A stretch of 42,765 nucleotides of DNA from Enterobacteriaceae bacterium (GCA_031253755.1 JAIRVT010000106.1:1-42765); one strand, 5' to 3'; shown: positions 1-8,985, counted from the stretch's first letter. A program made the numbers and translations. The notes: generated by a model not told the origin, from the letters alone.

Positions 1-1655
1 AGCTCATCCGGTGTTCCTGCTGCGATTAACTTTCCGCGAAACACTAACCCGATGCGATCACAATATTCGGCTTCGTCCATAAAATGTGTCGTCACCATCA
101 CAGTCACACCTTTATCCACCATGCCGTTGATGTGAAGCCAGAACTCACGGCGGGTCAGGGGATCAACGCCGGAAGTGGGTTCGTCCAGAAACAAAATATC
201 GGGTTCGTGCATCAGGGCGCAGGCAAGGGCAAGACGCTGTTTAAAACCGAGCGGCAGGCTGTCGGTATTCTGGTACAGAATGGGTTGCAGGTTAAAGGCG
301 CTGATCATATCGGCCATTTTTTCCTGCTGATGACGGCCATTTAAACCATAAACGCCAGAAAAGAATTTCAGGTTCTGTTCCACGCTCAGGTCACCGTAGA
401 GAGAAAATTTCTGGGCCATATAACCGAGATGCTGGCGTGCCTTGCCTGAGCTGGTTTTTAAATCCATGTTCAGCACCAGTGCATTGCCGTGAGTCGGTAG
501 CAATAATCCACACATCATTTTAAATGTTGTCGATTTTCCGGCGCCGTTTGGCCCCAGCAGGCCGAAAATTTCCCCGCGTTTTACCTGAAAATTCACCTGA
601 TCCGTGGCGGCGAAATCGCCGAATTTTTTCGTCAGATTGCGAGCCTCTATCACGGTTTCTGTTGGGTTTGGCGGAAGTTGCGGCATGATATCGGCCAGTG
701 CCGAGCGATTCGAGGGAACGCCGCCGAGCAAATCAATAAACGCGTCTTCAAAACGGGGTTCAGCATCAATCAGTTCGGCGTCAGGCAGGCCGATTTGTTG
801 CAGCAATTTATTTTTATCTGCGACGTCATGCTGGTCGGCTCCGGTTTTCAAAATCAGGCGAAGATACTTCCCCTGAATCACACCATCCGTCACTTGTGGC
901 AGCGTGAGCGCGTGTTGCAGCGTTTTTCGCCGGATATCCGGCTTGACATCAAGCAGAAAAGAGCGACCGCTAATCCGTTGCGTTAATTTTTGCGGTTGAC
1001 CGCGATAGAGTAATTGCCCCTGATTCAGTAATAAAACATCGGGGCACAATTCGGCTTCGTCTAAATAGGAGGTGCTCCATAATATCAACATGCCATCGGA
1101 AGCGAGTTCATGCACCATCTGCCATAATTCTCGCCGGGCGATGGGATCGACACCGACACCCGGCTCATCAAGCAATAACACTTTCGGGCTGCCGACCAGA
1201 GTACAGGCAAGCCCCAGTTTTTGTTTCATTCCGCCGGAGAGTTTGCCCGCCAGCCTGTCGGTAAAACGGGTTAAGTCGGTAAAAGTGAGCAGCTTTTGAA
1301 ACGTGGCCTTTCTCTCTTCCCCAATAATTCCCCGCAGGTCGGCATATAAATTGAGGTTTTCCTGCACGGTTAAATCTTCATATAAGCCGAATTTCTGCGG
1401 CATATAACCCAGCTCTGCCCGTACTTCAACGCTGTCCTTGATCGGATCAAGCCCCATAATGGCAATATTGCCGCGATCCGGCTTCAATAACCCTGCCAGC
1501 ATGCGTATCAGCGTGGTTTTCCCCGCACCGTCAGGGCCGACCAGACCCGTGACCGAACCGCCCAAAATTTCGGCATCGAGAGGGGAAACTGCCGGCGTGG
1601 CTAACCCCGGAAACGTTTTCTCCACACCGCTCAGTTTTATGGTATAGGCCGTCAT
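1..1655 (-). CDS. ybhF: YbhF, ATP-binding subunit of an ABC-2 type exporter (3' end outside window)
   Basis: Energises the YbhFSR membrane exporter, which in E. coli is linked to tolerance of cefoperazone and chloramphenicol and to cation efflux. The minus-strand frame stays open for about 551 codons from the ATG at 1653-1655 and runs off the window, so roughly 27 C-terminal residues are missing compared with the usual ~578. Two ABC domains lie in tandem: a first P-loop GPDGAGKTT near residues 40-48, signature LSGGMKQ and LLLDEP, then a second P-loop GPNGAGKST near residue 365 and LFLDEPTSGVD. The ATG lies 9 bp after the ybhG stop, with AAGG just upstream, so the two are translationally close. 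Identity is secure from the tandem architecture and the cecR-ybhG-ybhF order. Confidence 0.93.
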   Translation of the reverse strand, partial: MTAYTIKLSGVEKTFPGLATPAVSPLDAEILGGSVTGLVGPDGAGKTTLIRMLAGLLKPDRGNIAIMGLDPIKDSVEVRAELGYMPQKFGLYEDLTVQENLNLYADLRGIIGEERKATFQKLLTFTDLTRFTDRLAGKLSGGMKQKLGLACTLVGSPKVLLLDEPGVGVDPIARRELWQMVHELASDGMLILWSTSYLDEAELCPDVLLLNQGQLLYRGQPQKLTQRISGRSFLLDVKPDIRRKTLQHALTLPQVTDGVIQGKYLRLILKTGADQHDVADKNKLLQQIGLPDAELIDAEPRFEDAFIDLLGGVPSNRSALADIMPQLPPNPTETVIEARNLTKKFGDFAATDQVNFQVKRGEIFGLLGPNGAGKSTTFKMMCGLLLPTHGNALVLNMDLKTSSGKARQHLGYMAQKFSLYGDLSVEQNLKFFSGVYGLNGRHQQEKMADMISAFNLQPILYQNTDSLPLGFKQRLALACALMHEPDILFLDEPTSGVDPLTRREFWLHINGMVDKGVTVMVTTHFMDEAEYCDRIGLVFRGKLIAAGTPDE

Positions 1656-1664
1656 GAGATTACC

Positions 1665-2651
1665 TTATTGATGGGATTGCGCAAAACGTAACGTAACAGG
1701 CATACCCTGTTTCAGCTCCGCATCAGGATCGCTGACAATAATGCGCAAGCGATAGACCAGATCTGTCCTTAAGTCAGGTGTTTCGACGTTTTTGGGCGTG
1801 AATTCGGCGGTAGGGGAAACAAAGCCGATTTTACCGTGATAAGGCCGATTCTTGCGCCCATCGGTGTAAATCAGGATGTCACGTCCTGCGGCTGCCTGAT
1901 TGAGATTCGGCTCATCAATATACGCCCTGATCCAGACCGGATTGGTCAGGGAGAGGGTGAAAACCGTATTGCCGGCTGCCAGAATCGTGCCCGGCTCAAT
2001 CGCTCTGGTGAGGATAACGCCGGCAGAAGGGGATGCGAGGAGAGTGTCGTGCAAATTCAGTTCGGCCTGTGCCGTAGTGGCTTCAGCTTGTGCGAGCTGC
2101 GCTCTGGCTGCGGCAATTTCCTCTTTGCGAGAGCCTGCTTCAAACTGACGCAACTTATCTTTTGCCGCCTGATACGCTGCCAGCGCCTGACGTTGCCCGG
2201 TTTTCGCATTTTCCAGATCGTTATCTGAAATCATTTTGCGCTGCGATAATCCCTGCTGGCGTTTCAGAAAGCTATCTGCAAAGCGGAAAGCCGACTCTTT
2301 CTGAGCGACTTCCGCCCGCACTTGCGCCACTTCTTCGCTACGATAACCCGCTTCGGCTTTGGCCAGATTCGCTTTGGCAGCATCGCGGTTTGCTTTAGCC
2401 TGATTCAAGGCGTTCACAAAAGGTGCATTATCGAGTTGGCCGAGAGGCTGGCCTGCCGTAATGGTATCGCCTTCATCCACCTGCAAGGCGGCCAATTTAC
2501 CATTAACCCGAAAACCAAGATTGACCGTCCTGATATCAACATTGCCATACAGCGTTAATGTCTTATCAGTTCGCTCCTGATAATAATAAAAACCAACACC
2601 ACCAATAACGATGAGCGCCAATAGGACAAGAACAAACTTTTTAATTTTCAT
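1665..2651 (-). CDS. ybhG: YbhG, HlyD-type periplasmic adaptor (membrane fusion protein)
   Basis: Periplasmic adaptor thought to link the YbhFSR inner-membrane exporter to an outer-membrane channel. At 328 residues it matches the family length. Residues about 5-24 form an uncleaved signal anchor. A biotinyl-lipoyl-like segment around '[19 protein letters not shown]' is followed by a long Ala/Gln/Glu/Lys-rich coiled coil (about 75-205), and then by the second lipoyl half and beta-barrel ('[20 protein letters not shown]'). AAAGGA precedes the ATG at a normal distance. It sits between cecR and ybhF, as in E. coli, and is probably part of one cecR-ybhGF transcript. Confidence 0.94.
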   Translation of the reverse strand: MKIKKFVLVLLALIVIGGVGFYYYQERTDKTLTLYGNVDIRTVNLGFRVNGKLAALQVDEGDTITAGQPLGQLDNAPFVNALNQAKANRDAAKANLAKAEAGYRSEEVAQVRAEVAQKESAFRFADSFLKRQQGLSQRKMISDNDLENAKTGQRQALAAYQAAKDKLRQFEAGSRKEEIAAARAQLAQAEATTAQAELNLHDTLLASPSAGVILTRAIEPGTILAAGNTVFTLSLTNPVWIRAYIDEPNLNQAAAGRDILIYTDGRKNRPYHGKIGFVSPTAEFTPKNVETPDLRTDLVYRLRIIVSDPDAELKQGMPVTLRFAQSHQ

Positions 2652-2677
2652 ACTAAATCCTTTCTGCGTTTAATTAG

Positions 2678-3367
2678 CTATATTGACCTGTATGTTTTTT
2701 TTAATCCATTAAGCAATATATTAATATGTTGAGTTAAAACCAGATTAATTAACTCGTATTCTTGAGTGCCGATATTATCCCAACCGGTTTGACGCAATAA
2801 TGCTTCCCGTGACAGCCGGAAAGAGAGAACTTCACCTAATAAAGCATGCGTGTGAATTTGGGTTAAAACTTGCTCTTCATCAGCGCCGATATAATGCGCG
2901 ATAAGTTTATTCAGGCGGGAATAAACCAGTGCCAGCCCTTGCTCATGAATAATACTGTAAGCTTCTGTGGGCGCTAATTGTTCATGGGAAATAATCCGGC
3001 TGAGATGAAGGCTGTTTGGATCAAAAATCAGGCGGTTATAGCGAATCAGCCCCTGATGAATAAATGCCAATATTTTATCCTGCGGATAAGGCCATGATGC
3101 GGTGCTAAAAAATTGGTCGATGGATGCAACCAACGGTGAGAATTCTGCTTTGAGTCTGTCCGCAATATGCTGCGCGGTAGCGAGATATAAACCTTCTTTA
3201 GAGCCGAAATAGTAAGCAATGGCGGCGATGTTTTGTTTGGCATGATGGGCAATATTGCGAGTCGTTGCACCTTCTAAGCCTAATTTGCCAAAAATTTCCA
3301 ATGCAGATTCAAGAAGTTGTTGTTTTGCTTGCTCGCCTCGTGAAGTCTGCGTCGTTTTTGCTGCCAT
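2678..3367 (-). CDS. cecR: CecR (YbiH), TetR-family repressor
   Basis: DNA-binding regulator that in E. coli controls the adjacent ybhG operon and divergent rhlE. The 229-residue protein has an N-terminal TetR helix-turn-helix at about residues 15-60 (LLESALEIFGKLGLEGATTR, then IAYYFGSKEGLY) and a helical C-terminal ligand domain. It lies 26 bp upstream of ybhG on the same strand and is divergent from rhlE across about 270 bp, which keeps the E. coli regulatory layout. This supports autoregulation and control of both flanks. The ligand cannot be read from sequence. Confidence 0.92.
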   Translation of the reverse strand: MAAKTTQTSRGEQAKQQLLESALEIFGKLGLEGATTRNIAHHAKQNIAAIAYYFGSKEGLYLATAQHIADRLKAEFSPLVASIDQFFSTASWPYPQDKILAFIHQGLIRYNRLIFDPNSLHLSRIISHEQLAPTEAYSIIHEQGLALVYSRLNKLIAHYIGADEEQVLTQIHTHALLGEVLSFRLSREALLRQTGWDNIGTQEYELINLVLTQHINILLNGLKKTYRSI

Positions 3368-3638
3368 GTTGAGAAATATCCTATGATAAAGGCGACTGAA
3401 AGGGTGATATCGATATTAATCGCATGATTGACTCTAAAACTAAAGATGCCTGATGTAAAGCCGACATAAATATACCTGCTTGAAAAAACATATCTGCTAT
3501 AATGCTGCGCTTATGGTGCATTGCAGTTTGTGTAATTTCTTTGCGATTGATCTTATATCGAACGTTTCTTTTTTCTTCTTCCCATAAAACTGCCCCTGAA
3601 CTAATCAGGCATGGTGAAGTCCGGAGTCTTTCTTATTT
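3368..3638. promoter_or_regulatory. cecR/rhlE divergent control region
   Basis: A consensus extended -10 for rhlE is visible: TG at 3495-3496, one base, then TATAAT at 3498-3503. The 5' leader is therefore about 130 nt. No good -35 lies at standard spacing, as is usual for extended -10 promoters. A perfect 10-bp palindrome ATATCGATAT at 3407-3416, 40 bp before cecR, is a candidate operator for CecR, but this is an inference from position and symmetry only. A GGAG at 3623-3626, rather far from the ATG, is the best rhlE ribosome-binding site. Confidence 0.5.
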
Positions 3639-5066
3639 ATGAATTTTGAGTCACTCGGCTTAAAAGCCGATATTTTGCGTGCTGTTGAAGAACAGGGTTA
3701 CGCAGAACCTACCCCTATCCAGCAACAGGCCATTCCCGTTGTGTTAGCCGGTAAAGACCTGTTAGCCAGCGCCCAGACAGGAACGGGAAAAACAGCAGGC
3801 TTCACGTTACCGATTTTACAATTATTGAGTGAATCTCCTCTTCAGTCTAAAGGGCGCCGTCCGGTCAGGGCATTGATTCTGACACCTACGCGTGAGCTGG
3901 CAGCACAAGTGGGGGAAAATGTCCGCAATTACAGCAAGTATCTACAGTTACGTTCTTTTGTGGTTTTTGGTGGTGTCAGTATTAACCCGCAAATGATGAA
4001 ACTGCGTGGTGGCGTCGATATTTTGGTTGCCACTCCGGGGCGTTTGCTGGATTTGGAACATCAAAACGCGGTGGATTTATCCCATGTTGAAATCCTGATT
4101 TTGGATGAAGCTGACCGGATGCTGGATATGGGCTTTATTCATGATATTCGCCGGATATTGAATAAATTACCGCCTAAACGTCAGAATTTGCTGTTTTCAG
4201 CCACCTTTTCCGATGAAATCAAAAACCTCGCCAATAAGTTATTACATAATCCGGCAAGCGTGGAAGTGGCTCGCCGTAACTCGGCTTCTGAGCAGATTGC
4301 ACAGTCAGTCCATTTTGTGGATAAGAAACGCAAGGGAGAATTGCTTTCTTATATGATTGGCAGCCAAAACTGGCAGCAAGTCCTGGTTTTCACCCGCACA
4401 AAACATGGTGCGAACCGTCTGGCAGAACAGCTCAATAAGGATGGCGTTGCGGCAGCCGCGATTCACGGTAATAAGAGTCAGGGAGCGAGAACCCGTGCGC
4501 TGTCTGATTTCAAATCCGGCCAGATACGGGTATTAGTGGCGACGGATATTGCCGCGCGTGGGTTGGATATTGACCAGCTGCCCCATGTTGTCAACTATGA
4601 ATTGCCGAATGTGGCGGAAGATTACGTGCACCGCATCGGTCGTACCGGTCGTGCAGAAGCAACAGGTCAGGCTATTTCGCTGGTCTGTGTGGATGAACAC
4701 AAGTTGCTGAAAGATATCGAACGTTTACTGAAACGGGAAATTCCGCGCATTGCCATTCCGGGTTATGAGCCGGATCCTTCCATCAAAGCAGAGCCTATCC
4801 AGAATGGGCGCAACGGCCGCGGTCATTCGTCCCGTGAACAGGGTGGAAATGATCATCACCGCAATGGTCAGCGTGCTAACAATCATCACCATGCCGGTGG
4901 TGGTCGAGGTGATAGCCGTGGTGATCGTCGTGAAAGCAATGGCCGCCAGCGCAGCAGTGACAAATCGGATGTAAACCCGTGGAATCAGGGGCAGTCCCGT
5001 AGCAAGGGCGCACCATCAAACTCGCGCCGTCATCGCAGGCCAGCTAAAGCGGCATCAGGAGAATAA
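3639..5066 (+). CDS. rhlE: RhlE, DEAD-box ATP-dependent RNA helicase
   Basis: RNA helicase associated with ribosome maturation. All DEAD-box motifs are present in order: Q motif PTPIQQQ (25-31), P-loop SAQTGTGKT (44-52), [17 protein letters not shown] (156-159), [15 protein letters not shown] and HRIGRTGR. After the helicase core there is a low-complexity tail of about 90 residues rich in Arg, Gly, His and Asn, typical of RhlE RNA-binding extensions, with His clusters at about 406-418. The N-terminus MNFESLGL aligns with E. coli MSFDSLGL, fixing the start. dusC follows after 3 bp. Confidence 0.96.
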   Translation: MNFESLGLKADILRAVEEQGYAEPTPIQQQAIPVVLAGKDLLASAQTGTGKTAGFTLPILQLLSESPLQSKGRRPVRALILTPTRELAAQVGENVRNYSKYLQLRSFVVFGGVSINPQMMKLRGGVDILVATPGRLLDLEHQNAVDLSHVEILILDEADRMLDMGFIHDIRRILNKLPPKRQNLLFSATFSDEIKNLANKLLHNPASVEVARRNSASEQIAQSVHFVDKKRKGELLSYMIGSQNWQQVLVFTRTKHGANRLAEQLNKDGVAAAAIHGNKSQGARTRALSDFKSGQIRVLVATDIAARGLDIDQLPHVVNYELPNVAEDYVHRIGRTGRAEATGQAISLVCVDEHKLLKDIERLLKREIPRIAIPGYEPDPSIKAEPIQNGRNGRGHSSREQGGNDHHRNGQRANNHHHAGGGRGDSRGDRRESNGRQRSSDKSDVNPWNQGQSRSKGAPSNSRRHRRPAKAASGE

Positions 5067-5069
5067 ACC

Positions 5070-5996
5070 ATGCGTGTTTTGCTGGCGCCGATGGAAGGTG
5101 TTCTGGATTCTCTGGTCAGAGAGTTGTTAAGTGAAGTGAATGATTATGACCTTTGCATTACAGAATTTCTGCGTGTCGTTGACAGTTTGCTGCCAGTAAA
5201 ATCGTTTTACCGTTTGTGTCCTGAACTGCATCATCAAAGCAGGACACCATCGGGAACACCTGTCAGGGTTCAGCTTTTGGGGCAATATCCGCAATGGTTG
5301 GCTGAAAATGCGTTCAGGGCGGTGGAATTAGGCTCGTGGGGAGTCGATTTAAACTGTGGCTGCCCGTCTAAAGCCGTTAATGGCAGCGGTGGCGGCGCCA
5401 GTTTGCTGAAAGATCCTGAGCTTATTTACCGGGGCGCTAAGGCAATGCGGGAGGCTGTGCCAGCCGAATTGCCGGTTACCGTAAAGGTGCGTTTAGGATG
5501 GGACTCATCCTCTCGTCAGTTTGAGATTGCCGATGCTGTGCAGCAGGCGGGGGCAACAGAACTGGTTGTTCATGGGCGCACCAAAGAAGAGGGTTATAAA
5601 GCGGAATACATCAACTGGCAGGCGATTGGGGAAATTCGTCGCCGTTTGGCTATTCCGGTTATTGCCAATGGTGAAATTTGGGATTGGCAAAGTGCGCAGG
5701 CGTGCCTGAATGCCACTGGATGTGATGCGGTTATGATAGGCCGTGGTGCATTGCATATTCCGAATTTAAGCCGCGTAATTAAATATGATGAGCCGAAAAT
5801 GCCTTGGCATAGCGTACGCCAATTGCTGCAAAAATATAGCCTGCTGGAAAAGCAAGGTGACACCGGTTTATATCATGTTGCGCGGATTAAACAATGGCTT
5901 GGTTATCTACGGAAAGAATATTGTGAAGCAGATGAACTATTCAGGCAAATCAGAACGTTGAAAACATCATCGTCTATTGCTGATGTTATTTCTTGA
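5070..5996 (+). CDS. dusC: DusC, tRNA-dihydrouridine(16) synthase
   Basis: FMN- and NADPH-dependent reduction of uridine 16 in the tRNA D-loop. The protein is 308 residues, a TIM barrel starting [13 protein letters not shown]. The catalytic cysteine is Cys98 in [16 protein letters not shown], identical to the DusC subfamily motif; the FMN-phosphate region [10 protein letters not shown] and the MIGRGAL segment follow. The ATG begins 3 bp after the rhlE stop and the ribosome-binding site AGGAG lies inside the rhlE end, so the two are co-transcribed. In E. coli dusC instead sits beside yohJK-cdd; here those genes are about 23 kb away. Confidence 0.95.
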   Translation: MRVLLAPMEGVLDSLVRELLSEVNDYDLCITEFLRVVDSLLPVKSFYRLCPELHHQSRTPSGTPVRVQLLGQYPQWLAENAFRAVELGSWGVDLNCGCPSKAVNGSGGGASLLKDPELIYRGAKAMREAVPAELPVTVKVRLGWDSSSRQFEIADAVQQAGATELVVHGRTKEEGYKAEYINWQAIGEIRRRLAIPVIANGEIWDWQSAQACLNATGCDAVMIGRGALHIPNLSRVIKYDEPKMPWHSVRQLLQKYSLLEKQGDTGLYHVARIKQWLGYLRKEYCEADELFRQIRTLKTSSSIADVIS

Positions 5997-6000
5997 GTGG

Positions 6001-6041
6001 TCATCGTCGTCAGATGGTCTCTATTTTTTTGACGACGATGA
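6001..6041. repeat. Perfect 12-bp inverted repeat between convergent genes
   Basis: TCATCGTCGTCA at 6001-6012 is repeated as its exact reverse complement at 6030-6041, with a 17-nt spacer that ends in a T run. It lies 5 bp after the dusC stop and is the likely 3' hairpin for dusC. It lacks the T tract after the second arm expected of an intrinsic terminator on either strand, so it may be an mRNA 3' stabiliser or a non-canonical terminator. Confidence 0.55.
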
Positions 6042-6096
6042 TTACGATAAAATATCTGCCAATGTCATGGGGATATAAAACTTCGTCTCAGTTTTT

Positions 6097-7050
6097 TCAT
6101 ACTAAGACCAGATAAGGTGTTGCGATCCATTGGCTCGGATGAATAATCGTTCCACTTCGCGGATCAAAAATCCATAAACTTAAATCGGTATCAATAAATA
6201 TATTAACGACCAGCTTTTTCTTTTTATAATATCCCCACATGATGCCGATAGCATAGGGGTGTGCTATATTATTTTTGTATGCCTCTTTGGAGGCTTGTGC
6301 TTTATATATAAGGCAAAAATCCTGATCAATAAAAAAAGTATCTTTTGGTTTATAATTTGCCAATTCTGAATCAGTATATAATTTTTTTATAAATTCCGCA
6401 TCGACGGGTTGATATAAAGGATCCAGTTCCATGATTCTGAATTTAATTTTCCATAAATCCAATAATAATTCAGTAATAAAGGCAGCACGAAAATACATCG
6501 GATGGAAAGTATATAGGCTGAAATTGTTGGCGTCGGCGGTTAAAACGACTGAATGTAACTCCTGAGTACTATGCCAAAACATTTTTGTTCCCTGATTATC
6601 CCAGATTATCTTATATTGATCTCCATCCGTAGAGGGGTTAATTTCTTCTGCTGTCAGCCAGATTTTCGTTGGTGCTGAAATATCGGGATTATCATTGCCC
6701 CAGAAATAAAGGAAGCTATCTTCTTTTGATGAACTTGCATTATAGAGAAAATTACCTTTCAAAGGATCATTTGGGTCAATAGGGTTTACGAGATCTTTTG
6801 CTATACATTTTAATGTTGCTTTTTTCCTCTCTGGGTAATCACTGAACTTTATTGTTGCAATATCAGTTTCATAATATCTTGAAAAGAAGGCATCTCTTCC
6901 TCCCTCTTCGTTGGGGGCTCTAGCCATACATAAAAATCGATTCTGATCATCTTTAATCCAGTATACGATATTGGGATTTATTTCATTGCGGTTGATGATC
7001 GATTCTTTTCCAATGGATTCATTGCATGCGCTATGGTGAGTATTTTTCAT
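6097..7050 (-). CDS. MOA-like two-domain protein, catalytic residues replaced (paralogue 1)
   Basis: 317 residues, no signal peptide or membrane segment. It is clearly paralogous to the next gene upstream over the second half (shared IIWDN, MFW, FHPxYF, YKAQ, YAIGIM, NIFI). From memory, the C-terminal ~100 residues follow the order of the papain-like domain of Marasmius oreades agglutinin: a D-rich DF motif (here FIDQDF, 240-245), YAIGIMWG, VNIFI, then FDPRSG. The MOA catalytic Cys, His and Glu align with Asp242, Leu280 and Asp296, so protease activity is not expected. The first ~190 residues, with alternating aromatic/hydrophobic strands, may be a diverged beta-trefoil; no QxW repeats are visible. 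The DNA is markedly AT-rich compared with flanking genes, suggesting transfer. AAGG lies 11 nt before the ATG. The family assignment is inferred; that it is a real gene is firm. Confidence 0.72.
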   Translation of the reverse strand: MKNTHHSACNESIGKESIINRNEINPNIVYWIKDDQNRFLCMARAPNEEGGRDAFFSRYYETDIATIKFSDYPERKKATLKCIAKDLVNPIDPNDPLKGNFLYNASSSKEDSFLYFWGNDNPDISAPTKIWLTAEEINPSTDGDQYKIIWDNQGTKMFWHSTQELHSVVLTADANNFSLYTFHPMYFRAAFITELLLDLWKIKFRIMELDPLYQPVDAEFIKKLYTDSELANYKPKDTFFIDQDFCLIYKAQASKEAYKNNIAHPYAIGIMWGYYKKKKLVVNIFIDTDLSLWIFDPRSGTIIHPSQWIATPYLVLV

Positions 7051-7158
7051 AATATAATTACCTTACTGGTGTAATATCGCTTTTATATTTTCTTGAGGAT
7101 ATATTTAATTGTTATTATTGTTGTCATTTTTAATGAATTAATTTATAGAGTATAAATT

Positions 7159-8220
7159 TTAAAACAGTATCATATATGGAATGTTATATTGCCAATCCTT
7201 GAGATAATGAATGCCGCCATTTTGCGGGTTTAAAATTTTAATTTCGAGATTTCCATTGATAAATATATTTGATACCTGACCAATGCCGTCTTTATTTTTT
7301 CCGTACATTATTCCAATAGCATATCTACGATTTAAATTACTCTGATAGGCATCTTTACATTCTTGTGCTTTGTATACCAAGCCAAAATCGTCACTATCAA
7401 AATTTCTAATATTGTAGTTATAATTTTTTAATTCTGAATTGTTGAATATTTTAGTCGCGATATCATCGTCAACAGGAATGTAGTCACTATTGGATACTTC
7501 AATGTTAGTTTCAGGAATATCAAAAATATCATTCAATATATCTTTTATAAAATAAGCATTAAAATATATCGGATGAAAAGAAAATGAAATATGATGTAGA
7601 TCTTGTGGGCCAGCATATACCCAACTCCAGTCATGGCGCTCTTCTCTTTGCCAAAACATATCAGTCCCAGGATAATCTCCATTATATTTATTATCCCAAA
7701 TTATTGTAAACTGTTCGTCTTCTTCTGACTCTTTATCATGTTCAACTCTCATTAATATGGCGGTATTTTTATCTTCAGTGAAATATAAACGTTCATTTAA
7801 TGAAGAATTATTATTATAGGCACGAAGATAATGTGCACTTCCGTTATCATCTAAGTAAAACATATGTGCCAGAGCCTTATTTGTTTCTACAGGATGTGTA
7901 AATGGACCAAATTGTATCAGAACAATGTCATTTTTATAATCTTCTTCATGAGCCAAAAAAATATTTTCCTTTATTATTAATGGGCGTTTTAATGGGCGCT
8001 TTATTTTGTTCTTGCATAATACATTTTTTAACTCATCATAAACTTTATAAGTTACTCCAGTATGTATAATAGTATGATGTAGTGGTACCGTTTTTCCATC
8101 GGTTTCTTGCATGGTTCTATCATATTTATCCTGACGAATAGCTGATGATAGCGATCTTTTGGATATATTTGAGGCAATATAACCATACTTTCTGTTATTG
8201 TGTTCGTTGTTCTTTTTCAT
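7159..8220 (-). CDS. MOA-like two-domain protein, catalytic residues replaced (paralogue 2)
   Basis: 353 residues, no signal peptide. The C-terminal domain matches my recollection of the MOA papain-like domain closely: YIPVDDDIATKIFNNSELKN, then FDSDDFGLVYKA against YDCDDFAIAMKA, YAIGIMYGKNKDG against FAIFCGVMLGVNKAG, and NPQNGG against EPQNGG. The catalytic Cys, His and Glu positions are occupied by Ser276, Gln315 and Asn331. The Asp pair after the Cys position, implicated in calcium binding in MOA, is kept. The N-terminal ~200 residues (FYLDDNGSAHYLRAY, LYFTEDKNTAILMRVE) look like beta-trefoil strands. It is the upstream member of a tandem pair 108 bp apart; both have an AAGGTwAT leader element. 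Possible roles are carbohydrate binding or a non-catalytic toxin. Secretion is not evident. Confidence 0.75.
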   Translation of the reverse strand: MKKNNEHNNRKYGYIASNISKRSLSSAIRQDKYDRTMQETDGKTVPLHHTIIHTGVTYKVYDELKNVLCKNKIKRPLKRPLIIKENIFLAHEEDYKNDIVLIQFGPFTHPVETNKALAHMFYLDDNGSAHYLRAYNNNSSLNERLYFTEDKNTAILMRVEHDKESEEDEQFTIIWDNKYNGDYPGTDMFWQREERHDWSWVYAGPQDLHHISFSFHPIYFNAYFIKDILNDIFDIPETNIEVSNSDYIPVDDDIATKIFNNSELKNYNYNIRNFDSDDFGLVYKAQECKDAYQSNLNRRYAIGIMYGKNKDGIGQVSNIFINGNLEIKILNPQNGGIHYLKDWQYNIPYMILF

Positions 8221-8258
8221 AATAAGATAACCTTATTGCTGTATAAGCTTATAATTTA

Positions 8259-8324
8259 ATATCCGCCGTCTTTCAAGCTGCCTCTTTGTTGGCTGCTCCC
8301 GCTCATCGAAATCCATAGGATATA
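8259..8324 (-). repeat. ERIC-type element, internally deleted copy
   Basis: About 66 bp sharing both ends with the full copies at 8548 and 28206: CGTCTTTCAAGCTGCCTCTT and TGTTGGCTGC at one end, GAAATCCATAGGATATA at the other. The central part that holds the ERIC2-primer-like GACTGGGG...GAGCG segment is missing. It lies about 38 bp upstream of the MOA-like paralogue 2 start. A 12-bp palindrome TATAAGCTTATA at 8242-8253 sits between them and could carry that gene's -10 region. Confidence 0.75.
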
Positions 8325-8547
8325 TGTTGTTACCACAAAAATATTTAAATATTCATTACTTGATAATTTTTTTAGATATGAATTTAAGAGTAGAACATAA
8401 TCTGACAAGATCAAGTAACGGAGTGGTATTTTTTCATAGAGAAATAACTTATTCCCGATTTACACCAATCCAATCTTGAAAGACAAAGAATATGATTCAT
8501 TAATTATTAGCTATATTTAACTATTGACTATATTTAACTATTAAATA
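8325..8547. other. AT-rich spacer between two ERIC copies
   Basis: No credible ORF with a ribosome-binding site was seen on either strand. A near-exact direct duplication of CTATATTTAACTATT lies at 8511-8525 and 8528-8542, right next to the left end of the following ERIC element. Confidence 0.5.
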
Positions 8548-8690
8548 TATACCCTATGGATTTCAAGTTGCATCGCGGCGGCAAATGAGTAAGGCCCCTG
8601 AGCATAGATAGCCGTATGTTTATAAAAACACGGCGACTGGGGCGAGCGAGCGCAGCCAACAAAGAGGCAACTCGAAAGACGACGGGTATA
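8548..8690 (+). repeat. Full-length ERIC/IRU palindromic element
   Basis: About 143 bp bounded by TATACCC and GGGTATA. It contains GGCGACTGGGGCGAGCGAGC, close to the ERIC2 primer site, and CCCCTGAGCATAGAT, resembling the opposite ERIC core. The ends pair as an imperfect inverted repeat (TATGGATTTCAAGTTGC against CAACTCGAAAGACGACGGG). The right end creates a perfect TATAAT (8687-8692) in front of the glsB-like gene. An ORF reading through this element into that gene is an artefact. Confidence 0.85.
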
Positions 8691-8720
8691 ATTGTTTTAA
8701 TTTTATTCAGGAGGTTGGCT

Positions 8721-8969
8721 ATGGGTATCCTGTCATGGATTATCTTTGGTTTGATTGCCGGTATCATAGCGAAATGGATTATGCCGGGCGATAATAGCAG
8801 CGGCATCGTTATGACGGTGATTTTAGGGATTATTGGTGCCGTTGTCGGTGGCTATATCAGTACCTTCTTTGGGATGGGAAAAGTTGATGGGTTTAATCTG
8901 GGGAGTTTTGTCATCGCGATTATAGGTGCGTTAGTTGTGCTATTTATCTATCATAAAGTCTCTGACTGA
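8721..8969 (+). CDS. GlsB/YeaQ/YmgE family small membrane protein
   Basis: An 82-residue, very hydrophobic protein with three transmembrane segments (about 2-19, 28-48, 60-77) and the family motif MGILSWIIFGLIAGIIAKW followed by MPG and a Gly-rich second helix (GIIGAVVGGYIS). Members are transglycosylase-associated or stress-linked inner-membrane proteins of unclear biochemical role. The start at 8721 is chosen because a perfect AGGAGG (8709-8714) lies 6 nt upstream; the longer frame starts inside the ERIC element. Length fits the family. A terminator follows 16 bp after the stop. Confidence 0.93.
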   Translation: MGILSWIIFGLIAGIIAKWIMPGDNSSGIVMTVILGIIGAVVGGYISTFFGMGKVDGFNLGSFVIAIIGALVVLFIYHKVSD

Positions 8970-8985
8970 AAGGTGATGGGGCGAA

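Noticed and set aside
1836..2558. Several plus-strand ORFs across ybhG
   Set aside because: Shadows of the conserved membrane fusion protein frame.
8616..8720. N-terminal extension of the glsB-like protein
   Set aside because: It is translated ERIC sequence; a perfect AGGAGG places the start at 8721.
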